64,000 nt of DNA from assembly GCF_029960785.1 (NCBI RefSeq), contig NZ_JASBQE010000033.1, forward strand, positions 51,696-115,695, read 5' to 3'. The translations under genes were made by a program, and so were the position numbers. Within the stretch, counting starts at the first letter, position 1; each line of letters starts with the position of its first letter. The stretch comes from Polyangium sp. 15x6. GTDB lineage: Bacteria > Myxococcota_A > Polyangia > Polyangiales > Polyangiaceae. The notes under the pieces were generated by a model that was given only the letters and a program-made list of their open reading frames with translations, had not been told where the DNA came from and searched no databases. This document shows, one piece after another, positions 18,796 through 26,939 of this stretch.

Positions 18796-18805
18796 AACCC
18801 GAACG
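18761..18805. terminator. 14-bp inverted repeat across the parvulin stop codon
   Basis: CGTTCGGGTTTCAC (18761-18774) and its exact complement (18792-18805) enclose a 17-base loop and include the last codons and stop of the parvulin gene. It sits between two converging genes, so it may act as a bidirectional terminator or 3'-end stabiliser. No T-run follows on either side, so intrinsic termination is not assured. Confidence 0.5.
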
Positions 18806-18819
18806 ACGAGGGCGATCGT

Positions 18820-20739
18820 CTACTCGCCCTTCCACTCCGTCCGCTGCACGACGGGCAATTGCAGCGCGCGCTCGCGGTCGAGGTCGAGCGAGCCGAGGTG
18901 AATCGCGAGCGGCGATTGCACCCACTTGAAGATCGATTGCGTGAACAGACGCGCGAACTTCTCCGCCCACGCCGTGAGCACCGCCGGATCCCGGTCCGGG
19001 AACACGCTCGTCAGCGCGAGCGCCACCTCGTTCGGCGCGAGCTTCTCCGCGCCGTAAAGGTAGAGGCAAGCGTCGAGCACCTCGAACGGCATGAGCTCGG
19101 CCTCGCCCGACTGGTTCGCCGCGAGCTCGGGGCCCGCCGTGGTCTCCAGCGTCGCGCGGATGCCCGGATAACCGAACCGCTTCTCCAGCCGCTCGAGCAT
19201 CGCGATGACCACGGTCTTCGGCAGGTTCGCGATCACGCTGAACGCGCCCTCCAGATCGCCGCCGACGGTCGTGTACCCGAGCGCCTTCTCGCTCATGTTC
19301 CCCGTTTGCAGAAAGAGCGCGCCGCTCGTGTTCGACCAGTTCCACATGCGCTGACCACGAATACGCGCCTGCACGTTCTGCTTCGTGAGCTCGGTCGGCT
19401 CGGGCCCGCCCGGTCCGAGCAAGGTGCGCGTCGCTTCGAGCTCGCGCACGAACGCGTCCTCGATCGGCACGACCATGAACTGGACGCCGAGGTCGGCGCA
19501 GATCCGCGCGGCCGCGTTCTGCGTCGCGTCGCTCGAATACCGCGACGGCATGTAAAACGCGCTGATCATTCTTCCCGCCGCCTCGTGCCGCGCCGCGCCT
19601 TCGAGCTCGGGGTGGAGCAATTCGGCGGCGCGATGCGCGACGAGCAAGGTGAGCAGCGAGTCGCGCCCGCCCGAGAGCGCGAGGCCGATGCGGCGGAAGG
19701 CGCCGATCTTGCGGTAATAATCGGCGACGCCGAGCGCGAGCGCGTCGTGGAAATCGTCGAGCAGCTCGTCGCGCGGCGTCTTCGCCGGCAGGCTCGCCGA
19801 GGGCAGGAAGAACGAGGTCCCGGGCGGCGGCGCGGGATATCGCAGCTTCGCTCGATCGGCCGTCTTCTCGCCCACCACCTGCACGGGCACGGGCTTCTGC
19901 TCGCGCCGGAAGGTCTCGAGGTCGCTCCGCCAGGTGCTCGCCTCGCGCCGGCTCCGGACCGTGCGATCGAGGTCGACGACGGTCGCCGCGTATCCCTCGC
20001 GGAACCGCTTCGCCTCGAGCATCGGCCGGCCGTTCTGATTGACGAACCCGCCGCCGTCGAAGACGAGCCCGTCGTTGCCGCCGACGAGGTTCGCGTACGC
20101 GATCGTGCACTGGTTGTCCGCGGCCCGCGTGGCGATCATCTCGCGGCGCGTGCCCCCGATGCCCGCGCGGAACGGCGAGGCCGAGAGGTTGCAGACGATC
20201 TCGGCGTCCGAGTAACAACGCCGCCGCATCGGTCCATCGGGCGACCAGATGTCCTCGCAGACCTCGACCGCGACGATGCCGAAATCGAACTGGAAGATCC
20301 GATCGCCGCAGAACACGCCGCGCGCCTCGCGGTCCATGTGCGGCATGCCGCGGGAGAAGACGCGCGACTCGTAGAAGACGTTGTACGTCGGGAGTTTTTC
20401 CTTGGGCACGAACGCGAGGATCTCGCCGCCGTGCACGAGCGCGCCGACGTTGAAGAGGTCGCCTTCGACGCCGACGGTCAAGCCGAGGGCGAACACCGTG
20501 CGGAGCCGCGCGGTCTCCGCGGCGAAGCGCTCGAGTTCACGCCGCTGGCTGTCCACGAACGCCTGCCACTGCACGAGGTCCTCCGCCGCGTACCCGCCGA
20601 CGACCTGCTCCGGGAACACCGCGAGCGTGACGTCGTCCTCGGCCATCGCCGTCGCGAGGCGGATGCACCGATCCACGTTCGAGCGGACGGCGCCGACCGT
20701 CGCGTTCACGCTGGCAACCCCGATCTTCACGAGCCTCAT
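18820..20739 (-). CDS. nadE: Glutamine-dependent NAD+ synthetase
   Basis: The 639-residue enzyme makes NAD+ from deamido-NAD+, ATP and glutamine. Its N-terminal nitrilase-type glutaminase domain shows the triad Glu44 (FPEQ), Lys115 (PKEKLP) and Cys161 (VEVCEDIW). The C-terminal synthetase domain carries the PP-loop near residue 355 as SGGRDS, where most homologues have SGGxDS. TSGALFLQTGNMSEKALGYTT is the usual substrate loop. Length is normal for the two-domain form. It faces the parvulin gene tail to tail and seems to be transcribed alone. Confidence 0.93.
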   Translation of the reverse strand: MRLVKIGVASVNATVGAVRSNVDRCIRLATAMAEDDVTLAVFPEQVVGGYAAEDLVQWQAFVDSQRRELERFAAETARLRTVFALGLTVGVEGDLFNVGALVHGGEILAFVPKEKLPTYNVFYESRVFSRGMPHMDREARGVFCGDRIFQFDFGIVAVEVCEDIWSPDGPMRRRCYSDAEIVCNLSASPFRAGIGGTRREMIATRAADNQCTIAYANLVGGNDGLVFDGGGFVNQNGRPMLEAKRFREGYAATVVDLDRTVRSRREASTWRSDLETFRREQKPVPVQVVGEKTADRAKLRYPAPPPGTSFFLPSASLPAKTPRDELLDDFHDALALGVADYYRKIGAFRRIGLALSGGRDSLLTLLVAHRAAELLHPELEGAARHEAAGRMISAFYMPSRYSSDATQNAAARICADLGVQFMVVPIEDAFVRELEATRTLLGPGGPEPTELTKQNVQARIRGQRMWNWSNTSGALFLQTGNMSEKALGYTTVGGDLEGAFSVIANLPKTVVIAMLERLEKRFGYPGIRATLETTAGPELAANQSGEAELMPFEVLDACLYLYGAEKLAPNEVALALTSVFPDRDPAVLTAWAEKFARLFTQSIFKWVQSPLAIHLGSLDLDRERALQLPVVQRTEWKGE

Positions 20740-20799
20740 GGGGGCCGAGCGTAGCAGTGGGATGACGCGAGCGTCAGCCGGCGTGTGCGAGGGTGTTCT

Positions 20800-21160
20800 A
20801 CAGGCGCCGCGAGCGGCTCGAGGCTAGAGAGGCCGAGCGAGGCGTACACTGTACGCCGAGCGAGGCCGACCGACGCATCGAGCGTCGGGATGACGGCCTG
20901 CCACCGCTCGACCCCGTGCTCGTCCGAGGCAGAGACGTGCGCGTCGCATCGTCCCTGACAACCGGATAACCGAACCCCGACGAGAGCCACATGATGAAGT
21001 CTTCGCGGCCCATGCAGCCGCGAATCGTGCGGGGCGGGGTGTATTCGAACCGGAACGCCACACGGTTCGGCTCCTCGCCCGCGCTCACAGGAGGAGGCAA
21101 AGGCAGATGAGCGGGGCGAGGGCTGCGGCGCGACGGCATGGCAGGGAGAAGATACCGCAA
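20800..21160 (-). pseudogene. Probable frameshifted remnant of an envelope protein gene
   Basis: One minus-strand frame reads EEPNRVAFRFEYTPP, then GREDFIMWLSSGFGYPVV; from about 20935 the protein-like sequence continues in another frame as DEHGVERWQAVIPTLDASV. Read together they resemble one small domain of a kind common in myxobacterial periplasmic proteins (my recollection of the family, not a search). Neither frame alone gives a full protein, and the ends are Arg/Ser-rich. A single frameshift is the simplest reading. A sequencing or assembly error cannot be excluded. Confidence 0.4.
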
Positions 21161-21571
21161 TCCACGCAGGAAAAGGGGGAGGCCAACGTGAACGTCTTGA
21201 TGCTACTCGGGTCAAGAGCGCACGCCCAACGTCAGCCTCCGAGGACAATCCTTACCGGAGACAAACGTGGCTGTCAAGCCGTGGACAAACTTTTGGTTCC
21301 GGGACGAACGGGGCGGGGGAGATCACGTGCCGTCGATGCGGAAGAGCCACGCCTCAGTCGCTTCATGATTCTTCCGCGGCCCTGGGCCTCCGGGCGGCGC
21401 GCCTCCAGCGCGCACGAGGCGCTAAAGACTCGCGAACGCGCATCGGATCTCGTGTACCCTGGCCAGGGTGCACACGGGGGAGAGCCGCACATGACCCGGA
21501 ACGCGCTCTGGCGGCCCTGCACGACGGGCCGGAGCGTTCCTCGGGCCCACCACGGAGCCCGAGCGGCTGTG
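21161..21571. other. Intergenic region, no gene recognised
   Basis: This stretch of about 410 bases has lower coding character than its surroundings. The plus-strand frame running through it has no domain and crosses the gene that follows. I see no RNA gene or convincing hairpin. Confidence 0.45.
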
Positions 21572-21883
21572 TCATTTGAAGCTTGGAAACATGAGATCCT
21601 CCCCGCCGAGGAATGTCACCTTGCCGCCCGTCAACATTTCAATTCCTCGCACGTCGACGGGCACGCTTCCCATTGCCATGTGAAGCGCTTGCACTGAATC
21701 GACCCCCCAAACTTTCCGCTTTTCTCGCCGCCTACCGGGCCCGCGTATCTCGTACACGACGGACCAATCGTTTCCTTCTCTTTGAGGTGCGCTGATTCGC
21801 ACCCTGACATTTTTAGGCTTTGACTCCTGGGAGTGGCGGAATTCGAGTATCCTCTCGGCAATGATCCTTTTTATCGTGGGCAT
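21572..21883 (-). CDS. Small protein overlapping an exported lipoprotein gene (DUF6968-like)
   Basis: The 103-residue product has regular alternating strands and a basic middle (PGRRREKRKVWG), then VDSVQALHMAMGSV and a short acidic C-terminus. It looks like the DUF6968 type of small protein (low-certainty recollection). The ATG was chosen because it lies 13 bases inside the end of the upstream lipoprotein gene, with AAGGA just before it, the layout expected for coupled translation. No export signal is visible, so it should be cytoplasmic. It may be an immunity-like or assembly partner of the lipoprotein (inference). Confidence 0.65.
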   Translation of the reverse strand: MPTIKRIIAERILEFRHSQESKPKNVRVRISAPQREGNDWSVVYEIRGPGRRREKRKVWGVDSVQALHMAMGSVPVDVRGIEMLTGGKVTFLGGEDLMFPSFK

Positions 21884-22614
21884 TTGTCCTTCATTGCCTC
21901 TCGTTCGCAGGCGCGCCGACAGTTCGCCCGGTCCTCGTTCGATTGCGCCCAGCAAATGGCCCTATCCCTCGCACTTCGCAACTTGCGGCAGCGCGCATTA
22001 TCCATATTCCAAATGGCTTCACACGCATTGTAACATGCCTCGAGGGGGGTATAGGCCGCATTCTTGCACCGTTCCCTCTCAGCTTCCTCGTCGGTATCAT
22101 CCTTCAACGACACGGCCGCGACCACCACGAGCACCGCGACCGCGACGACGATCATCGTCCCAGACGACCCGACGACCACCGGGATCAACCTGATCACCTG
22201 GGGCAGCGCCCACGTGTTCGCCAGCAGGCCTCGCGTAGGCAAGAGGCCGCCGCGCGAGACCAGCTCGTCGCTGTCCGGCGAGAACCCCGCGTCCGCCATC
22301 GCCCCCAGCGCTTCCATCATGCACTGCTGGACGCCAGCGTCGTCGAGCCGCGGGCCCTTGGGCTTCACCGCCGTGACGCGGTCGCCCGTCAACTCGACCG
22401 CGAACGCGATCTCGTACGCGTTGTGCCGAAGCCGCTGGCCCCCGTCTTTGACGCACGCTTGAAGCGCCTGGACCGTCATCGGAGGGAGCGCGTGCCCGCT
22501 GCCCTGCCTGGGCGCGACGGCGTGCTCGTCGCTCGCCCCGCATCCCATCGGCAACATGGACACCGCCATGCACATAACGACCAAGGCCACCCCCGCAAGC
22601 CGCCGCTTCCGCAC
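21871..22614 (-). CDS. Lipoprotein with internal TM and Cys-rich C-terminus
   Basis: A GTG start with a strong AGGAGGTG site gives a 247-residue lipoprotein (LPMGC lipobox). The first 120 residues form a soluble domain. A single hydrophobic helix (about residues 145-170) follows, then a charged segment and a compact C-terminal part with about six cysteines (YNACEAIWNMDNARC and nearby). In layout it resembles myxobacterial secreted effector-like lipoproteins with a variable Cys-rich tip, followed by a small partner gene, as here. Toxin activity is not shown; this is inference from architecture. Confidence 0.65.
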   Translation of the reverse strand: MRKRRLAGVALVVMCMAVSMLPMGCGASDEHAVAPRQGSGHALPPMTVQALQACVKDGGQRLRHNAYEIAFAVELTGDRVTAVKPKGPRLDDAGVQQCMMEALGAMADAGFSPDSDELVSRGGLLPTRGLLANTWALPQVIRLIPVVVGSSGTMIVVAVAVLVVVAAVSLKDDTDEEAERERCKNAAYTPLEACYNACEAIWNMDNARCRKLRSARDRAICWAQSNEDRANCRRACEREAMKDKCPR

Positions 22615-22705
22615 GAGCCCACCTCCTCGCCCTCGCCGCAGGTGGGGCAGGCTACGGAGACGCCGATGCCTCCGTCAACCGTTTCCCGGTGTTTTCCCGC
22701 TGTTT

Positions 22706-23209
22706 CACGCGCCAACATGCCTCGAGTCGTCCCGCGACGGCTCGCCACCCCATTTCGAACGCTTCAATCGCGTTCGCCACCGAGCGCCGCCCCGCCTCCG
22801 CCCGCGCTTTTCGAACAGCGAGAGTTCCTGACCCCCCGTCGCGGAGCCGAGCCGGAACGTCGACGCTCGACCACCTCGCGCCCCTCGCCGAAATCGCGGC
22901 GCTCGTATCGGCACGCCCGTCCGCGCGTCCAAAGACCGGCGGCGAAACGCGCGCGCCACGCGCCACGGGCGCCCCGAGCCGCGACGCGACCGCACGCGCC
23001 CCCCCTTCCCGCGCCCCTATCCCACCCCGTCGACGTTGCAACCCCACTTGCGCCGCCCCGAGCGCCCCCGGCCCGCGTTGCGACCCCACTTCGGCCCCCT
23101 CGAATGCCCCCGTGACGCGTCGCCGACCCGTTCGAGCCCTCCCGGCGAGGAAAGGGCGGCGTCGCCGACCCGTTCGAGCCCTCCCGGCGAGGAGAGGGTA
23201 CCGTCGCCG
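22706..23209 (-). repeat. Degenerate 42-bp tandem repeat tract (14-codon units)
   Basis: About twelve units of 42 bases can be laid end to end. The two units nearest 23117-23200 are almost identical; those towards 22706 have drifted. Read on the minus strand each unit gives 14 residues, commonly ending in Gly (positions 14 apart) and with a hydrophobic residue near the middle, such as RRSVANAIEAFEMG and RRRRPFLAGRARTG. The minus-strand frame is open but has no good ribosome site; its first ATG overlaps the start of the plus-strand gene. I treat it as a repeat tract that may once have been coding. Confidence 0.6.
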
Positions 23210-23261
23210 GGCCGTCTCTGCCCTTGACGCCCGGTAAGCGCCCTCTCTAGCATCCGCCACC

Positions 23262-24122
23262 ATGGTTGGAATCAAGACCCTGCCCGATACCGCGACCACG
23301 CCGACCGGCGAGAGCCATTTTCGCTTCATGGCGGCCCGCATCCGGCGCAACCCATACACGCAGGCGCTCGTCGCCGAGGTCGATGCATTCGAGCCGCGCA
23401 TCGAGGCCGCCATCGCCGAGGAGCGTAACCTCCTCATCGCCGAGGCCTCCGCCGCCGCCGCCGTCCAGTTCGCGGATCACGACCTCGATGCTTCGGTCGA
23501 TTTCGTCTCGGTGAACGTGGACAACCGTTCGCTCCTCGGGCAGCGCCTCTTCGGCCACCTGCGCCCGAGCGAATTGAAGCGGCCGGTCCTCGGCGGGCAG
23601 CTCGATGTCATGAAGACCTGGCCCGAAGCACTGGCGGAGGCCGATAAAGCCGTGCTGAAGGACCACGCGCCCGTGGTCGCCGCGCGCGCGCAGGCCGGCG
23701 AGGAGGCGGCGAAGGAAAAGAAGATCGCAGCGCAAAACCTGATCGACTTCCGGACCATCGGCACGCGCGTCAAGCTGAACCAGGACCACAACAAATTGCG
23801 GAAGTCCCTTTTCGGCAAGCTGGGCGAGATCCAGCACGAGCACAAGCTCGGCGCCGGCTGGGCGGAGTCGTTCTTCTTGCAGGATTCGGCCGAGGAGCTG
23901 AGCCCGAGCCAGCTCGACAAGAAGATTGGCGCGGCCACGGCGGAGCTCGACGCATTGAAGAAGCAGCGGGAAGCGCTCGCCGCACAGGAGGCGATGATCG
24001 CCGCCCAGCGGGCGCAGGCCGCCCAGCAAGAAAAGAAGGCGAAGCTCGAAGCGCTCCAGAAGCTCAAGGCCGACCTCGCGGCACAAGAGGCGGCGCTGCT
24101 CTCGGAGCTCTCGGAAGGCTGA
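23262..24122 (+). CDS. Coiled-coil protein of unknown function
   Basis: The 286-residue protein has an N-terminal mixed domain (to about residue 120) and a helical rest. The last 75 residues form an Ala/Gln/Lys-rich coiled coil (heptads from about ELDALKKQREAL). No signal peptide or membrane helix is present, so it should be cytoplasmic. The ribosome site is weak, so the start is only likely. It converges on a lipoprotein gene 15 bases away. I do not recognise the family. Confidence 0.65.
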   Translation: MVGIKTLPDTATTPTGESHFRFMAARIRRNPYTQALVAEVDAFEPRIEAAIAEERNLLIAEASAAAAVQFADHDLDASVDFVSVNVDNRSLLGQRLFGHLRPSELKRPVLGGQLDVMKTWPEALAEADKAVLKDHAPVVAARAQAGEEAAKEKKIAAQNLIDFRTIGTRVKLNQDHNKLRKSLFGKLGEIQHEHKLGAGWAESFFLQDSAEELSPSQLDKKIGAATAELDALKKQREALAAQEAMIAAQRAQAAQQEKKAKLEALQKLKADLAAQEAALLSELSEG

Positions 24123-24137
24123 GATCCCCCTACGACA

Positions 24138-25088
24138 TCAACGGGGCATGAAGGTATCGGCGAGCGTGAGGAGCCGATCGATCTCGGACGGCGTGAGGTG
24201 AAGGTCGCTCTTCACCTGCGCGCCCTCCGCGCGGAACACGACGGGCGCGAAGAGGCGAACTTTCACGATCCCGAGGTTCAGCGAGGTCGCCCGGTCGATC
24301 GAGGCCGTCAGCGCCGCCGCGTCCGCGCTCGCCTGCACCGGATCGGTGCTCTCGCCCGTGCTCGACACGTCGACGCCGCCGTCGGCGGCGAGGCGCAGGC
24401 GCGCGACGGCGTAACGAATCGTGGACGGCACGCGCGGCGCCTGCGAGCCCGCGAGGCTACGCGAAGGATCGTCGGCAGTCGCGACGACGGCCTCGGGCCC
24501 CTCGGGATCCGGAAAACCACCCGTGCCCTCGAAGCGCGCCGCCTGCGGGGCGAGCGACTCCGGCAAGACCGCGAGGAAGCCTTCCTCGACGAGCGCGACG
24601 ACGCGCGTCTGTCCACGCACCGTGACGCGCGCCGAGGGCACGCTCGCCGTCGTGATCCATTCCCCGCGCGGCTCGCTGCGGGCGATCATCGTGTTCAGGC
24701 CCTGGCGCGCGCGCTGGTCGTCGAGCTTGTGCTGCACGATCGCGACGGCGAGGTCGCTCTGCGTGACGCCGGTCGAGGCGACGTAGGCCGCGACGACGTC
24801 GCCGGTCGCGTCGATGCCCGTGCCTTCGAGCATGCTCCGGAGCGGGTTCATCGCGCGCAGGCGGAGCTCGAGCGGATGGCCTTTCAGCCGCTCGGGCCAG
24901 ACCATCATGCCGACGCGGCCGTTCACGATCGAACGCGCGATCTCGGCGGCGTTCTTCGGCCGAGGCGGCGGGGGCGTGGCTGCTTCGGGGGCCTGCTCTT
25001 GCGACGCGCAGCCGAGGAGCCCAAATGACGTGAAGGGCGACGCGGCGAGCGCGAGCAGCAAGACAACCGAGCAAAAGCGCCTCGTCAC
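24138..25088 (-). CDS. Lipoprotein of unknown function
   Basis: The product has a lipoprotein signal ending in GLLGC and a short Pro-rich linker. It continues with an alpha/beta domain of about 270 residues. The sequence WPERLKGHPLELRLRAMNPL and later strands do not match a family I know. The start is GTG at 25088 or TTG at 25091, both without a clear ribosome site. It is divergent from the phosphofructokinase gene, with a 47-base gap that must hold both promoters. Confidence 0.65.
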   Translation of the reverse strand: MTRRFCSVVLLLALAASPFTSFGLLGCASQEQAPEAATPPPPRPKNAAEIARSIVNGRVGMMVWPERLKGHPLELRLRAMNPLRSMLEGTGIDATGDVVAAYVASTGVTQSDLAVAIVQHKLDDQRARQGLNTMIARSEPRGEWITTASVPSARVTVRGQTRVVALVEEGFLAVLPESLAPQAARFEGTGGFPDPEGPEAVVATADDPSRSLAGSQAPRVPSTIRYAVARLRLAADGGVDVSSTGESTDPVQASADAAALTASIDRATSLNLGIVKVRLFAPVVFRAEGAQVKSDLHLTPSEIDRLLTLADTFMPR

Positions 25089-25135
25089 CAAACCAGGTTA
25101 GCGAAAGCCCGGAGGGGATGCTAGGGGCCGAAGTC

Positions 25136-26455
25136 ATGAGCCACGGTCCGAAAAAGGTGGGAATCCTCGTCGGCGGCGGGCCCGCGCCCGGCATCAACGC
25201 GGTCATCGGCGCGGCCACGATCCGCGCGGTCCTCTCCGGCTACGACGTGGTCGGGATCCAGGACGGATTCCAGTGGATCATGAAGGGCGACCTCGAGCAC
25301 GCCCGGCCGCTCTCCATCGACGACGTGAGCCGCATCCATTTCCGCGGCGGCTCGTACCTCGGGATCTCGCGCGCGAACCCCACGAAGTCGCAGGACCTGC
25401 TCGAAGAGACCGTGCTCTCGCTGCTCCGGCTCGAGGTGGACAAGCTCATCACGATCGGCGGCGACGACACGGCGTTCTCGGCGTCGCAGGTCGCGCTCCA
25501 GTCGAAGGGGCGCCTGCGCGTGGTGCACGTGCCGAAGACGATCGACAACGATCTCGATCTGCCGGGACAGGCCGATACGTTCGGCTTCCAGACGGCGCGG
25601 CACATCGGCGTCGAGCTCGTCGAGAACCTGATGGTCGACGCGAAGACCACGCACCGCTGGTACTTCGTGGTCGCGATGGGCCGGAAGGCCGGGCACCTCG
25701 CGCTCGGCATCGGCAAGGCCGCGGGCACGACGCTCACGCTGCTGCCCGAGGAGTTTCCGGAGGGGCACGTGCGGCTCAAGACCGTGGTCGACCTGCTCGC
25801 GGCGGCCATCGTAAAACGCCTCGCGACGGGGCGCGCCGACGGCGTGGCCATGATCGCCGAGGGGCTCGTCGAGCGCATGGAGGAGCACGATCTCGAAGGG
25901 CTCGCGGGCGTGGAGCGCGACGCGCACGGGCACGTGCGGATCGCGGAGATCGCGTTCGCCGACATCCTGAAGGCCGAGGTGCAGAAGCGGCTGAAACAGT
26001 TCGGAGTCAAAGCGACGATCATCCCGAAGAACATCGGCTACGAGCTCCGGTGCGCCGATCCGATCCCGTACGACATGGAGTACGCGCGAGACCTCGGGTA
26101 CTGCGCGGCGAAGTACCTGGCAGAGGGCGGCACGGGGGCGCTCGTGGCGATGGTGCAGGGCTCGTTCCAGGCCGTGCCGTTCGACACGATCATGGACCCG
26201 AAGACGGGCCGCATGCGCGTGCGGATGGTGGACATCGCGAGCGATCGGTACATGATCGCGCGAAGGTACATGCTGCGGCTGCGCAAGGACGACTTCGACG
26301 ATTCGAGCCAGCTCGCGCGGTTCGCGAACGTGCTCGACATCTCGATCGAGGATTTTCAGAAGGAGTTCGGCTACCTCGTGGAGCACGAGCCGATCCCCCG
26401 CACGTTCTACCCCGACGAACGGCCGAAGCCGTCGATCGCGCCGCCGGGCAAGTGA
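25136..26455 (+). CDS. 6-phosphofructokinase, PPi-dependent type by signature
   Basis: The enzyme phosphorylates fructose 6-phosphate in glycolysis. The fold is clear: GGGPAPGIN at residue 13, GGDD at 108-111, PKTIDND at 133-139 and MGRKAGHLAL in the active site. In the family an Asp in GGDD and a Lys in PKTIDND mark pyrophosphate-dependent enzymes, where ATP-dependent ones have GGDG and PGTIDND. The reaction would then be reversible and save ATP. The ATG at 25136 has AGGGG eight bases upstream; the ATG 18 bases earlier lies too close to its GGAGG. A GNAT gene follows 11 bases after the stop. Confidence 0.85.
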   Translation: MSHGPKKVGILVGGGPAPGINAVIGAATIRAVLSGYDVVGIQDGFQWIMKGDLEHARPLSIDDVSRIHFRGGSYLGISRANPTKSQDLLEETVLSLLRLEVDKLITIGGDDTAFSASQVALQSKGRLRVVHVPKTIDNDLDLPGQADTFGFQTARHIGVELVENLMVDAKTTHRWYFVVAMGRKAGHLALGIGKAAGTTLTLLPEEFPEGHVRLKTVVDLLAAAIVKRLATGRADGVAMIAEGLVERMEEHDLEGLAGVERDAHGHVRIAEIAFADILKAEVQKRLKQFGVKATIIPKNIGYELRCADPIPYDMEYARDLGYCAAKYLAEGGTGALVAMVQGSFQAVPFDTIMDPKTGRMRVRMVDIASDRYMIARRYMLRLRKDDFDDSSQLARFANVLDISIEDFQKEFGYLVEHEPIPRTFYPDERPKPSIAPPGK

Positions 26456-26466
26456 GGCAAGAGCCG

Positions 26467-26931
26467 ATGGAGCCCGTTTCGATTCGCCTCGCGCACGCGG
26501 GGGACGTGGAGACGCTCGCGCGACAGCACCGCGCGATGGCGCTCGAGACCGAAGGAAAAACCCTGGATCCGGAGACGACGATCCGGGGCACGCGCGCGGT
26601 GATCGAGGACCCGGCGAAGGGGTTTTACCTGGTGGCCGAGCGCGAGGGGCTGGCCGTGGGGCAGCTGCTCGTGACGTTCGAGTGGAGCGACTGGCGGAAC
26701 GGGACGTTCTGGTGGATCCAGTCGGTCTACGTCGCCGAGGGCGCGCGGCGCACGGGGGTCTACCGGGCGCTGCACGATCACGTGCTCGCGAAGGCGCGGG
26801 CCGACAAGGGCGTCTGCGGCGTGCGGCTCTACGTGGACAAGGAGAACCACCGCGCGCAGGCGACGTACGCGGCGATGGGGATGCGCGCCGCGCATTACGA
26901 CTTCTTCGAGATCGATTTCGTGCTCGGCTGA
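26467..26931 (+). CDS. GNAT family N-acetyltransferase
   Basis: The 154-residue protein is a single GNAT domain that transfers an acetyl group from acetyl-CoA. IRLAHAGDVETLARQ is the N-terminal strand-helix. IQSVYVAEGARRTGVYRALHDH corresponds to motif A, although the usual Q/RxxGxG/A loop reads ARRTGVY. VDKENHRAQATYAAMGM is the conserved C-terminal part. The acceptor is unknown. It lies 11 bases after the phosphofructokinase gene, so the two probably share a transcript. Confidence 0.85.
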   Translation: MEPVSIRLAHAGDVETLARQHRAMALETEGKTLDPETTIRGTRAVIEDPAKGFYLVAEREGLAVGQLLVTFEWSDWRNGTFWWIQSVYVAEGARRTGVYRALHDHVLAKARADKGVCGVRLYVDKENHRAQATYAAMGMRAAHYDFFEIDFVLG

Positions 26932-26939
26932 GCGCGACG

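Noticed and set aside
21107..21697. Plus-strand gene of 196 codons
   Set aside because: It overlaps the well-supported small minus-strand gene, has no domain, and its composition is that of non-coding sequence.
23034..23225. CRISPR array
   Set aside because: Units are contiguous 42-bp tandem repeats without unique spacers, and no cas gene is near.
22689..23237. Plus-strand frame over the 42-bp repeats
   Set aside because: Product is low-complexity Arg/Pro/Ala with no domain or ribosome site; explained by the repeat tract.
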